A stretch of DNA of 27,258 nucleotides from Anaerolineaceae bacterium. GTDB lineage: Bacteria; Chloroflexota; Anaerolineae; Anaerolineales; Anaerolineaceae. Under the pieces are notes generated by a model. That model did no database searches. It was not told where the DNA came from and worked only from the letters and a program-made list of their open reading frames with translations. The translations under genes were made by a program, and so were the position numbers. Below, piece by piece: positions 16,050-24,900 of this stretch (its first letter is position 1; the number at the start of each line of letters is the position of its first letter). Location: positions 1 to 27,258 of the forward strand of contig PMIV01000249.1 of assembly GCA_003158355.1 (NCBI GenBank), given 5' to 3'.

Positions 16050-17042
16050 TTAATTTCGAGGTGCAGCGTTCAGGTAATCAGCGATCATGCGGTCGCAAAG
16101 TTGGTTAAAAGCCGGATCCACGACTTGTCTCGATTTATCGTCCAGGTACCAATTGGCGATCTCGACAGCCCCGCGGGCGAAGGGGGTGACGGCGCAAAAA
16201 TCCGGTACCAGACGTTTTATCTTGCTGTTGTCAAAAATTACGCTGTAGGCTTTGTCTCCCAGCAGTCCGGCTCCCCATTCGGGGTCATACTGGGCGATGC
16301 GCTCAGAGGGAATATGAACTAGTTTAGCGGTGACACCGACAGCTTTGGCAAAGTACTCAAAGATCTGGTTCCAGGTGATCGATTCATCCGAAGTGATGTG
16401 AATGGCTTCACCAATGGTATGCGGGTTGCCCAGCAATCCGACGAAGCCTTTGGCAAAATCACGATGGTGGGTGAGGGTCCACAAAGAAGTTCCGTCTCCA
16501 TGCACAATGACCGGTTTTCCCTTAATCATGCGGTCAATTACCGTCCATCCACCCTGCATGGGCAGGAGCGTTTTATCATAAGTGTGGGACGGCCGCACGA
16601 TGGTGATGGGGAATTGCTGCTGCCGGTATGCCTGCAGCAAGCGTTCTTCGCAGGCGATCTTATTGCGTGAGTAATCCCAAAACGGGTTTTCGAGGACAGT
16701 GGATTCGGTAATGGGCAGGCTTGCCAGAGGTTTTTGATACGCAGAGGCTGAACTGATAAAAACATATTGATCGGTGCGACCTTTGAAGAGGCGCAGATCG
16801 GTCTCAATTTGATCGGGGGTATAGGTGACCCAATTCACCACCGAATCGAAGTGCTGGTTTCCAATTGCTTTTTGCACTGAATCGGGTTCGCGGATATCAC
16901 CGTGCAGCACCTGTGCGCCGGCAGGGATTGGCCGACTGGATGTTCCGCGGTTGAGAAGGTAAAGGTCAATGCCCCGCTCCAAAGCGAATTGTGAGCAGGC
17001 TGAACTAATAATTCCGGTACCGCCAATGAATAATACTTTCAT
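16050..17042 (-). CDS. Extended SDR / NAD-dependent epimerase-dehydratase family protein
   Basis: A 330-residue Rossmann-fold protein of the extended short-chain dehydrogenase type. The nucleotide loop is FIGGTGIIS (residues 5-13), a LLNRG (around 29-33) ends the second strand, and the catalytic YxxxK is YSRNK (Y124, K128). An HGDIRE lies near 47. The C-terminal half carries the substrate-binding part with HITSDESITWNQIFEYF. These enzymes act on nucleotide sugars or other sugar-like substrates; the exact reaction cannot be read. The start is the ATG at 17042, because GGAGG lies 5-6 nt before it. A longer reading from TTG at 17054 would place the start inside that ribosome site. It is convergent with htrA and divergent from folE, so it is probably transcribed alone. 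Confidence 0.88.
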   Translation of the reverse strand: MKVLFIGGTGIISSACSQFALERGIDLYLLNRGTSSRPIPAGAQVLHGDIREPDSVQKAIGNQHFDSVVNWVTYTPDQIETDLRLFKGRTDQYVFISSASAYQKPLASLPITESTVLENPFWDYSRNKIACEERLLQAYRQQQFPITIVRPSHTYDKTLLPMQGGWTVIDRMIKGKPVIVHGDGTSLWTLTHHRDFAKGFVGLLGNPHTIGEAIHITSDESITWNQIFEYFAKAVGVTAKLVHIPSERIAQYDPEWGAGLLGDKAYSVIFDNSKIKRLVPDFCAVTPFARGAVEIANWYLDDKSRQVVDPAFNQLCDRMIADYLNAAPRN

Positions 17043-17150
17043 AGAATCCTCCAAAAAAGAGTCAATGACTAAGTTTACCCTTTTTTATCCCACAGAAATT
17101 AAAGAATTAAGGCGGATTATACAAGGACTGGTTTTCAAGTCTATCGAGTT

Positions 17151-17156
17151 TATAAT
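17151..17156 (+). promoter_or_regulatory. folE promoter (-10 box)
   Basis: A perfect TATAAT at 17151-17156; the region 17 bp upstream (CTGGTT or TGGTTT) is a poor -35. A start point near 17163 would leave a leader of about 65 nt before the ATG at 17228. It would also rule out the TTG at 17165 as an efficient start. Confidence 0.5.
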
Positions 17157-17227
17157 GAAAGAGATTGAACGTGCCTGTTGAGGAAGAATGGCGATTCCCC
17201 TCGATGCCGAGGAAAGGAAAAAGGATA

Positions 17228-17887
17228 ATGGATAACAATCAGAGTTATGATGATTTCTCACTGGATGAGCTGCTGCAATTAAATAAACGAACTATTTCCA
17301 AAGACGAGTTAAAAAAATATGAAGGTTACATGGCAGAAATATTCACAGCTTTTGGCATGGACACTCACACACCTTCGACAGTGGATACTCCGCGGCGTTT
17401 TATTGAAGCGCTTTACGAATCCACCAACGGATATGATGGTGATCCTAAATTGATTAAAGCCTTTCCCAAAGAGTGCCGCGGTGAACCAGATTGCCGCTTG
17501 AGCCAGGTGATCGAAGGACCGATCCATTTTCACTCGCTGTGCGAACACCATGTATTTCCGTTTTACGGTGAGGCCTATGTGGGCTATGTCGCCAACGAAC
17601 GGATCCTGGGTATCTCGAAATTGACCCGCCTGGTGCGTTTGTACACCAAACGTTTTGCAGTGCAGGAACGCATTGGTTACCAAATTGCCGATACGTTGGA
17701 AGCATTGATGAGCCCACACGGAGTGGCAATATTTATCCGTGCCAAGCATATGTGCGTAGAGATGCGCGGTGTACGAGAGATCTCACCGGCCACGCGCACA
17801 ACGGTTTTCCGCGGTGTGTATGCCGAAGACCCGGCGCTGAGGTCAGAATTCCTCAATGTCTGCGGCTTGAACAAACAAGTCGGCTAA
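17228..17887 (+). CDS. folE: GTP cyclohydrolase I (type IA)
   Basis: A 219-residue enzyme that converts GTP to 7,8-dihydroneopterin triphosphate, the first step to folate and related pterins. The zinc site is intact: C105 and H108 in HSLCEHHVFPF and C176 in HMCVEMRGV. The conserved GISKLTRLVRLYTKRFAVQER block (about 128-148) and the C-terminal SPATRTTVFRG block also match the family, which forms a decamer in the cytoplasm. The ATG at 17228 gives the usual FolE length, and AAAGG lies just before it. A longer frame from TTG at 17165 would add 21 residues unlike FolE and would start within 2 nt of the predicted transcription start. Its TAA is followed directly by a strong terminator, so it is monocistronic. 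Confidence 0.96.
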   Translation: MDNNQSYDDFSLDELLQLNKRTISKDELKKYEGYMAEIFTAFGMDTHTPSTVDTPRRFIEALYESTNGYDGDPKLIKAFPKECRGEPDCRLSQVIEGPIHFHSLCEHHVFPFYGEAYVGYVANERILGISKLTRLVRLYTKRFAVQERIGYQIADTLEALMSPHGVAIFIRAKHMCVEMRGVREISPATRTTVFRGVYAEDPALRSEFLNVCGLNKQVG

Positions 17888-17896
17888 AATAAAATG

Positions 17897-17939
17897 AAAA
17901 AGGATCCCGGGCTCAGATTTGAGTTCGGGATCCTTTTTT
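17897..17939. terminator. Strong bidirectional terminator between folE and zwf
   Basis: A fully paired stem of 19 bp (17897-17915 with 17920-17938, two G-U pairs) and a GATT tetraloop has an A run before and a T6 run after. It works in either direction between the convergent folE and zwf genes. Confidence 0.92.
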
Positions 17940-17975
17940 ATCCACAAAAATTTCAGGTTGCGATCAACCCAGGTT

Positions 17976-19430
17976 CTAACCGCCGCAAATCTGAATCCAT
18001 TCACATTGGTCCTGACCGAGCAAGCGCACGCTCTCGTCCGGTCCCCAGGTCCCGGGTTCGTAAATTGAGAGAGTAGGTGCACGAGAACTCTCCCAACCTT
18101 TTAAAATGGGGTCAAAGAGCTGCCAGCTCAATTCGGTCTGGTCAGCACGGGTAAAGAGCGAGGCTTCGCCGGTACTGACATCCAGCAACAGCCGTTCGTA
18201 AGCATCTGGCAAAGAGTTGGGACCGAATTCATCACGGTAATTGAAATCCATGTCCACTGAGCGTGTGTCCGCCTGAGTGCCGGGGACTTTAGCTTCGAAA
18301 CGCAAATGAATGCTTTCGTTCGGCTGCAAACACATCGTCAGCAGATTGGATGAGGCATTGAAATCATTTTGCATGGGGAAGATGCGGTGCGGCACAGTTT
18401 TGAATTGAATGACAATTTCACTTACTTTTTGTGCCATCTTTTTGCCGGAGCGCAGGTAGAAGGGAACTCCCTGCCAGCGCCAATTATCAATAAAAAAGCG
18501 CATCGCTGCATAGGTGGCCGTTTGTGAATCCGGAACGACGTTGGGTTCGGCGGTATAACCGCGGTATTGCCCGCGCACGGTATGCTGGTCGACTTCGTTG
18601 GCAAGGATAGGGCGGATGGCGCTGATCACTTTCAGTTTTTCGTCCCGCAGGGCATCCGCTTTATATGAGCTGGTCGGTTCCATAGCTACCAGGGTAAGCA
18701 ATTGCAGCAAATGGTTTTGGAACATATCACGTACAATCCCGGCTTTATCGTAATACTTGCCGCGGGTCTCCACCCCTACCGTCTCAGCCACAGTGATTTG
18801 CACACTGTCGATGTAGTTGCGGTTCCAAATCGGTTCAAAAATGGTATTGGCAAAACGTGCCACCAGAATATTTTGTACAGTCTCTTTACCCAGGTAATGA
18901 TCGATGCGGTAGACCTGGTGTTCATCGAGCACTTCATGGATGCTCTGGTTGAGAGCGCGGGCGGATTGCAGGTCGCTGCCAAAAGGTTTTTCGATGACCA
19001 CCCGACGCCAGCCGTTCTCTTCTTTGAGCTGATCGGTATTTGCCAATCCAGTGATAATTTCGAGAAAATACTCAGGCGGGGTGGCCAGATAATAGATGTG
19101 ATTACTGCCAGGGATCTCCATTTCAGCCAGTTTTGCTTGGATGAATTGGTAGGTTTCAGGCTTGTTAAAGTCGCCCGAATAATAGGTGAGATGTGAAGCG
19201 AAGAGATTCCATTCTTCATCACCAGCTTTCACGTCGGAAAGTTCCAATAAACTTTCGTGGGAGATGCGGCGAAATTCTTCGTGACTCCAACTCCGACCGG
19301 CAATACCAATGATCTGGAAATCGGCGGCCAGACGTTTTTTGCAAAATAGATTGAAAAGGGAGGGAATCAGTTTTCTTCTGGAGAGGTCACCAGAGGCCCC
19401 AAAAATGATATACGTTGTCGAATCTACCAT
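17976..19430 (-). CDS. zwf: Glucose-6-phosphate 1-dehydrogenase
   Basis: A 484-residue enzyme that oxidises glucose 6-phosphate to 6-phosphogluconolactone, the first step of the oxidative pentose phosphate pathway. The nucleotide-binding motif FGASGDLSRRKL is at residues 10-21, EKPFGSD at 147-153, the substrate-binding RIDHYLGKE at 175-183 (with H178), and the catalytic H240 in FQNHLLQ. Length is normal for the family (about 480-510). A GGAGAAATT ribosome site precedes the ATG. It is divergent from gnd across a 158-bp gap, so the two pathway enzymes may share control. No 6-phosphogluconolactonase lies between them in this window. Cofactor preference, NADP or NAD, cannot be decided from the sequence alone. 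Confidence 0.96.
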   Translation of the reverse strand: MVDSTTYIIFGASGDLSRRKLIPSLFNLFCKKRLAADFQIIGIAGRSWSHEEFRRISHESLLELSDVKAGDEEWNLFASHLTYYSGDFNKPETYQFIQAKLAEMEIPGSNHIYYLATPPEYFLEIITGLANTDQLKEENGWRRVVIEKPFGSDLQSARALNQSIHEVLDEHQVYRIDHYLGKETVQNILVARFANTIFEPIWNRNYIDSVQITVAETVGVETRGKYYDKAGIVRDMFQNHLLQLLTLVAMEPTSSYKADALRDEKLKVISAIRPILANEVDQHTVRGQYRGYTAEPNVVPDSQTATYAAMRFFIDNWRWQGVPFYLRSGKKMAQKVSEIVIQFKTVPHRIFPMQNDFNASSNLLTMCLQPNESIHLRFEAKVPGTQADTRSVDMDFNYRDEFGPNSLPDAYERLLLDVSTGEASLFTRADQTELSWQLFDPILKGWESSRAPTLSIYEPGTWGPDESVRLLGQDQCEWIQICGG

Positions 19431-19531
19431 AATTTCTCCTGATGGCTTAATTGTATTGCAAAATCATCAAAATTGGATAAGAATTGTAAAGAATTCGGAA
19501 GAAAAATGCTGGGAACAATCGGTTCTCAGGC

Positions 19532-19537
19532 TATAAT
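19532..19537 (+). promoter_or_regulatory. gnd promoter (-10 box)
   Basis: A perfect TATAAT about 50 bp before the gnd start. The -35 region (CTGGGA at 19509-19514) is a poor match. A short GAAC-AATCG-GTTC inverted repeat (19513-19525) overlaps the spacer and could be a regulator site. Confidence 0.45.
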
Positions 19538-19588
19538 TCAAGCAATAAAATGAATCGTTTCAGGGTAAAACCCCTGATGGAGGAAAAT

Positions 19589-20497
19589 ATGGAACTGGCA
19601 ATGATCGGATTGGGAAAAATGGGCGGGAACATGGTCGTGCGCCTGGTCAAAGGTGGGCACCGCGTTGTCGCATTTGATGTGAGCCCTGAGGCGGTGAAGA
19701 AGAGCGCTGAACTGGGTGCTGAAGGGGTAAATTCCTTGAACGAAGCCGTAAAAAAGCTGAAAGCCCCGCGCATCTTTTGGGTCATGGTTCCATCTGGCGA
19801 AGTAACTGAAATGACGATTCGCGAGATTGCCAAACTGGCAGCGCCGGGTGATGTGATCATTGACGGCGGCAATTCCTATTATAAAGACTCGGTTCGGCGG
19901 GCTGCCGAACTGAAGGTTCAGGGCATCAATTTTGTAGATGCGGGCACCAGCGGCGGGGTTTGGGGGGTGAAAGAAGGATACAGCCTGATGGTTGGTGGAG
20001 ATGAAAAAGTAGTGGCGGGGTTATCTCCCATATTTCAGACTTTGGCACCGGCTGCGGATAAGGGTTGGGGCCGAGTCGGTCCGGCAGGCGCCGGACACTT
20101 CACCAAGATGGTACACAACGGTATCGAATACGGCTTAATGCAGGCTTATGCCGAAGGTTTTGAAATTATGCACGCGAAAAAAGAATTTGATCTGGATCTG
20201 CATCAAATTTCAGAGATCTGGCGTTATGGTAGTGTGGTGCGCTCGTGGTTGTTGGATTTGACTGCTGGAGTGTTGGAACAAGATGCCACCCTGGACGATT
20301 TGGAAGCCTATGTGCCCGATTCTGGGGAAGGTCGTTGGACCGTGGCTGAAGCGATCGATCTGAATGTATCTGCCCCCATCATCACACTTTCTTTACAACA
20401 GCGCATTCGCTCACGGCAGGCAGCTCCATTTTCGGATAAACTTCTATCTGCCATGCGCAATGCCTTTGGCGGCCATGCAGTGAAAAAAACGAAGTAA
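19589..20497 (+). CDS. gnd: 6-phosphogluconate dehydrogenase, decarboxylating (short GndA/YqeC type)
   Basis: A 302-residue enzyme that converts 6-phosphogluconate to ribulose 5-phosphate and CO2. The fingerprint GLGKMGGN is at 7-14, IIDGGNSYYKD at 90-100, DAGTSGGVWG at 117-126, and the catalytic K173, N177 and E180 in KMVHNGIEYG. It is the short form (about 300 residues, against about 470 for E. coli Gnd). The second strand ends in VVAFD (D30), which favours NAD over NADP; NADP forms usually carry an Asn-Arg-Thr here. The start is ATG 19589 with GGAGG 5 nt upstream; a longer frame from 19550 would add 13 unlikely residues. It is divergent from zwf and converges with the DUF493 gene 8 bp beyond its stop. 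Confidence 0.95.
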   Translation: MELAMIGLGKMGGNMVVRLVKGGHRVVAFDVSPEAVKKSAELGAEGVNSLNEAVKKLKAPRIFWVMVPSGEVTEMTIREIAKLAAPGDVIIDGGNSYYKDSVRRAAELKVQGINFVDAGTSGGVWGVKEGYSLMVGGDEKVVAGLSPIFQTLAPAADKGWGRVGPAGAGHFTKMVHNGIEYGLMQAYAEGFEIMHAKKEFDLDLHQISEIWRYGSVVRSWLLDLTAGVLEQDATLDDLEAYVPDSGEGRWTVAEAIDLNVSAPIITLSLQQRIRSRQAAPFSDKLLSAMRNAFGGHAVKKTK

Positions 20498-20505
20498 GAC
20501 CGGGG

Positions 20506-20778
20506 TCAAAGGAGCATTTTGATGCGTTTGTGCTGATTCAATTCAGCGCACAGGGCATCTACCTGGGCACGGGTTTGAGCTAAAAACTCGATGGAAATCG
20601 AGCGGTACTTTTTTTCACTGCTCAGGCGGCTGATAATATTTTCTTCCAGTAAATCGGGAACATGGCGGCGGACAATCTCCAGCACGAACGGCTCAAAATC
20701 CACGTCCTCTTCGCCAATGATGCGCAGCGGAAAAACAACCGGAAACTCTAATTGTGGTTCTTTGGGACCATCTGCCAT
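20506..20778 (-). CDS. DUF493 (YbeD-like) family protein
   Basis: A 90-residue small protein of the same length and layout as E. coli YbeD: LEFPVVFPLRIIGEED, then EIVRRHVPDL, then YRSISIEFLAQTRAQVDALCAEL and the closing IKMLL. The fold is a small alpha/beta domain that resembles regulatory ACT domains. The biochemical role of the family is unknown, and I do not assign one here. An AGAGGT ribosome site precedes the ATG. Its stop lies 8 bp from the convergent gnd stop with no terminator visible between them, so the two transcripts may overlap. It is divergent from the SIS gene over 71 bp. Confidence 0.85.
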   Translation of the reverse strand: MADGPKEPQLEFPVVFPLRIIGEEDVDFEPFVLEIVRRHVPDLLEENIISRLSSEKKYRSISIEFLAQTRAQVDALCAELNQHKRIKMLL

Positions 20779-20791
20779 AATTTACCTCTGG

Positions 20792-20820
20792 TTGATTATT
20801 ATAACCCAGGCATTTTAAAT
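20792..20820. promoter_or_regulatory. Overlapping divergent promoters for DUF493 and SIS genes
   Basis: On the plus strand, TTGATT (20792-20797) and TTAAAT (20815-20820) are 17 bp apart in front of the SIS gene. On the minus strand, a perfect TATAAT (20798-20803) lies within the same spacer in front of the DUF493 gene, with a poor -35. The two polymerase sites overlap and would compete. Confidence 0.4.
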
Positions 20821-20849
20821 TATTTCTCTGGCAATTAAGGACGATGACC

Positions 20850-21821
20850 ATGAAGCAAATTCCCCAGATCGTTGACGCGCGCGCGATGCAGCAGCCTCAA
20901 GCGCTCAAAGACTTGAGCGCTTATTATGAGAGTTCAATGGGGAAGTCCCTGCTCGAGCGAATTCCTCTGGGCGAAAAGATCCTGTTTTCAGGTGAGGGGG
21001 CAGATTATTATATTGCCTGCATGGCCGCAGCGCAGTGCTGCCGGTTTGGCCTTGATGCACGATCTGTTGGCTCCAGGGAGCTGATTGCGTGGCCAGAGGC
21101 TTTGTTGGCCCAATTCTCCTGCGTGAGCATCATTTCAGCATCCGGGTCAAATTCAGAAATTGCCCCATTGCTGAATAAATTGAATCCCGCTAAAGTAATT
21201 GCGTTGACGAACAACCCCGACAGCCTGCTGGCAAACAGGGCTGGCTTAACCCTGCCTCTTTGCGCGGGATTGGAAAATGGCTTCGGATTTAAATCACAGA
21301 CAAACGCGTTGGTGTTAGCCTGGTTGATGAGCCGGAAGCTTTCAAACGTAATAGATGGAAGCGAAGCGGAACAGTTGAAACGCCTGTGCCAGCACATGCA
21401 AATTATGCTCGAAGGCAAAGCTGCGTTGTTTGAGCAGTGGCAAGCCTGTCTGGGGAATTCAGACCGCCTATTCTTCACCGGGGCTGGTTACCACGCGGTC
21501 ACTGCCGAACAAGTTGCTGACTTTCTGATGGGATCGTCAGCAATTCGTTGCACGGCAGTCCGGTTGGGAAGCCTCAAACAATACTATGAAAAATTGGCGG
21601 GTGCGGGTCTTGCGGTGATCGTTTTTCAAGATGCGGGGAATGAAAATGATCCTGATCTGCAAATGATGCAGGAGCATGGGGTAACTGTGATTCGAGTAGA
21701 GGGCGGATTTCCCATGCTTCCCGGAGCACCTCTTCGACCGGCTGTCTCCATTGCTGCTGAATTGACCTCCCTGCTGGATATCCTTTCGGGGCAACTGCTT
21801 TCGGTTTTCCTGGCGAAGTAG
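20850..21821 (+). CDS. SIS-domain protein, GlmS isomerase-domain-like
   Basis: A 323-residue protein made of two sugar-isomerase (SIS) folds (about 40-165 and 200-300). SIISASGSNSEIAPLLNKL followed by VIALTNNPDSLLANRAG matches the phosphosugar-binding loop of the GlmS isomerase half (pattern S-x-S-G-x-[ST]). There is no N-terminal glutaminase domain and no conserved Cys-2 start, so it is not glucosamine-6-phosphate synthase. It could be an isomerase or deaminase of a 6-phospho sugar (AgaS/FrlB-like), or a PGI/PMI-type enzyme. Its place next to zwf and gnd favours a phosphosugar. ATG 20850 is preferred because AAGGA lies 8 nt before it and only 2 nt before the first ATG (20844). There is no clear terminator after it. 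Confidence 0.8.
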   Translation: MKQIPQIVDARAMQQPQALKDLSAYYESSMGKSLLERIPLGEKILFSGEGADYYIACMAAAQCCRFGLDARSVGSRELIAWPEALLAQFSCVSIISASGSNSEIAPLLNKLNPAKVIALTNNPDSLLANRAGLTLPLCAGLENGFGFKSQTNALVLAWLMSRKLSNVIDGSEAEQLKRLCQHMQIMLEGKAALFEQWQACLGNSDRLFFTGAGYHAVTAEQVADFLMGSSAIRCTAVRLGSLKQYYEKLAGAGLAVIVFQDAGNENDPDLQMMQEHGVTVIRVEGGFPMLPGAPLRPAVSIAAELTSLLDILSGQLLSVFLAK

Positions 21822-21882
21822 CATTTTTAATTATAAATTTTGCAAAAAATATAGAGTGACCCGTTCGTTATTTTCCCCTCAG

Positions 21883-21911
21883 TTGTTTAATTCCCAATAG
21901 TTATCTATACT
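21883..21911 (+). promoter_or_regulatory. Promoter of the histidine kinase operon
   Basis: TTGTTT (21883-21888) and TATACT (21906-21911) are separated by exactly 17 bp. Transcription would start near 21918, inside an inverted repeat. Confidence 0.55.
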
Positions 21912-21913
21912 TA

Positions 21914-21932
21914 ATGTAACCAATGCTTACAT
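21914..21932 (+). promoter_or_regulatory. Inverted repeat over the predicted start point, possible operator
   Basis: ATGTAA (21914-21919) and TTACAT (21927-21932) form a 6-bp inverted repeat around a 7-bp centre, just after the -10 box. The position suits a repressor or the operon's own regulator, but the response regulator here has no DNA-binding domain. Confidence 0.35.
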
Positions 21933-21942
21933 AGAGGATTCA

Positions 21943-21972
21943 TTGAGTAAGAACCTAATTTGGCATGGATGA
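21943..21972 (+). CDS. Possible 9-codon leader ORF before the histidine kinase
   Basis: A TTG start at 21943 lies 5 nt after GAGG (21934-21937) and opens nine codons that end with TGA at 21970-21972. That stop overlaps the kinase ATG at 21969 as ATGA. The kinase has no good ribosome site of its own, so translation may be coupled through this leader. The frame is too short to prove as a gene. Confidence 0.3.
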   Translation: MSKNLIWHG

Positions 21973-24900
21973 TGAAAAACCAAAAAGGCATTATTGCAGA
22001 TCCAAAAAACCGGGCTCGAAAGTCGATTATCTGGTTGGTCATTCTTTTTGCTTCTTTTTTTGTAGCAATGGTTGCTATAGGCGTCTGGTATTACCTGGCT
22101 CAGGAATACCAGATTAAAACCCAGAAACAAAATGAGCTTTCTGCGGTGGCTGAACTAAAGGTACAAGATATCGTTGACTGGAGAAATGAACGGTTCAACG
22201 ATGGTTTGAATATTACCGGTAATCCGCTTATTTCTCAAAGCGTGCAGGCGTATCTTCTTGACCCACAAAATGCGGAATTGAAACAGCAAAATATTTCCTG
22301 GTTGGCAAACATCCGCTCAACTTATTCATACAGCACCTTTTTCCTTCTGGACACAAATGGTGAAATCCTCATCCGGGATAACACTCATCCGGAATCAATT
22401 GGGTCTGAAGAAGTTTCGTTTACCAAACAAGCCGCGCAATCTCAACGAGTGATGCTCTCAGATCTGCATTTTACTTCCGCCGGTACCGCGATTCGAATGG
22501 ATTTGATCATACCGTTACTGGATTCTTCTCAACATACCATTGCGGTTGTTGTGCTGCCGATCGATCCCTACTTGTACCTGTATCCATTGATTCGAGCCTG
22601 GCCAATTCCCAGCCAAAGTGCCGAAACTTTGCTGATTGAGAAACAGGGAAGTAATGGTGTTTATTTAAATCCACTCAAATTTGGAGCAAATTCAGCGCTG
22701 AGCCGCCATTTTATGTTGAATTCGCCTGATCTACCCGCTGCAAAGGAATTGAGAGGTGAGACGAGCCCGTTTGAGGGAAAAGACTACCGCGGCGTGGCTG
22801 TTGTTGCAGTTGGCGCTCCAGTGCCAAACACTGACTGGCATATGATCTCTAAAGTGGATAATTCTGAGATATATGCTGATGTACGCCGTCAAAGCCAAAC
22901 CGTTGCGATTGTGCTCGGCCTGACATTAATATTGGATCTTCTTACTGCATATTATGTGATCAGGCGGCAGCGGTTGAAATTACTTAATGAAATCCTGAAA
23001 AGGGAATTGGAGCAGCAAAAATTAAAACAACGCTACGACCTGCTTTTTGAAAACAGCAACGATATTGTGATGGTGGTCGATGAAATGGGGAAGATAAGTG
23101 CCGTGAATGACCGCGCAATTCAAACCTACGGGTATTCGCGTGAAGAATTACTTCAGGCGAATGTTAATTCGTTAAGACTTGAAACGAATCAAAATAAATT
23201 CAAAAAAAAGATGGCTGAAGCAAAACAAAAAGGGGGGGTGCGCTTTGATCTGGTTGAAAAAAGAAGGGATGGGACTACATTCCCTGTGGAAGTGAGTGCG
23301 CGTTATTTTGAATTAGATCAAAAAGGCTTTTTCCTGGATATTGTCCGGGATATCAGTGAGCGCAAGATTTATGAGAATAAGATCGTCGTTAGCGAAGCCA
23401 GATATCGCAGTTTGATCGAACATACTTCTGATGCGATCTTCCTGGCCGATTCAACCGGCCGTTTTCTGGATGTGAATGAGCAGGGCTGTCGGATGGCAGG
23501 ATACTTATTGGATGAGATCTTAAAATTGACCGTGGATGATCTTGTCGAACCAGAAGATCTACGGGTAAAACCTTTGCGGATCAGGAAATTAGCCAGCCAT
23601 ACTGATAATGTACTCATCTCTGAACGTAATCTGATTCGGAAAGACGGCAGCCGTTTCCCGGCAGAGATCATAGCTTACGGCTTGCCGGAGGGTCACATGC
23701 AGGGGGTCGTGCGGGATATCACCGAACGAGTAAAGCACCGCAAAGAACTGGAAGATGCAGCCGAAAAGTACCGCCAACTATTTAACTCCAACCCTGTACC
23801 CCTGTATGTTTACGATCTGGAAACACTCAATTTTTTGGCTGTCAATGATGCTGCACTAAGATATTACGAGTATAGTCGCGAAGAATTTTTAAAGATGAGA
23901 CTGCCTGCTATTCAGAGTGAGCAGACTATACCCGATCAGAAAGAGGGAATTCAATTACCTGGCGAATACATTTCTTGCCCTTGGAAGCATATAAAAAAGA
24001 GTGGCGAAAAAATTGATGTGGAGATCACCTCTCATTCCCTTTCTTTCAATGAACGCCTGTCTAGGCTCGAAATTGCTGTGGACGTGACTGAAAAATTGCA
24101 CATTGAAAATGAATTAAAAGAGAATTTGGGCGCGCTTAAAAGTCTGATCGATACTTCTCCTCTTGGAATTGTTACTACTGATATGGATGGGAACATAACC
24201 TTGTGGAGTAAGCAAGCTGAGGCGATCTTTGGTTGGAAAGAAGAAGAATTGCTTGGCAAACCATACCCGCTGATCCCAGAATCGAGCGCTGAAAATGTTC
24301 AAGCGATTATTGAGAAAAATGTCTCACAAGATGAAGGACGTCATTATGAAGCCGAGAGAAAACGAAAGAACGGAAGCTTGATCACTATTGAAATCGATGT
24401 GGCTCCTATCCACGATTACCGGAATCAAGTTAAAGGAATGTTAGCCCTATTTTCTGATGTTACGGAAATCAAAGCAATTGAATTGGCAAACCAAAAAATA
24501 TCGGAAGAAAGAAATCAATTATTCAATCGGTTAAATTTGCAATTTAATCGTATGCCAATTGGTTTTATCCTGACCGATGAAAATCTGACTGTTCTGGATT
24601 GGAATCCGTCGGCTGAAAGGATCTTTGGGTATTCACGAGAAGAAATGATCGGTAAAAGCGAATATGATACGATCATTCCTGCAAATGCCGCCCAGGTAGT
24701 GAAGTCTATTATCGATAAAGTGGGTAAAGAAAATAGGACAGAAATTTCTACCAACGAGAACGTGACGAAGGACGGCCGCCGCATCCTGGTGGAATGGCAT
24801 AACACCTCTCTTTTGGATGAATCCGGGAATTTTGTTGCCTTAATGGATATGGCGATCGATGTGACCGAGAAAGTGACGGCCGAACGGAAGCTGCGGGAAT

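Noticed and set aside
17043..17054. A TTG start that would lengthen the SDR protein by four residues
   Set aside because: The TTG lies within the GGAGG ribosome site of the ATG at 17042, which begins the conserved MKVLFIGGTG strand.
17165..17227. A longer FolE start at TTG 17165
   Set aside because: It lies about 2 nt from the start point predicted from TATAAT at 17151, and the added 21 residues do not look like FolE.
18702..19196. A 164-residue open frame on the plus strand inside zwf
   Set aside because: It is antisense to the conserved RIDHYLGKE and EKPFGSD part of glucose-6-phosphate dehydrogenase and has no ribosome site.
20850..21821. Calling the SIS protein glucosamine-6-phosphate synthase (glmS)
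   Set aside because: The N-terminal glutaminase domain is absent and the length is about half that of GlmS.
23232..23238. G7 tract in the kinase gene as a phase-variation switch
   Set aside because: Seven bases is short for such a switch, and the tract encodes an ordinary Gly-Gly turn in a PAS domain.
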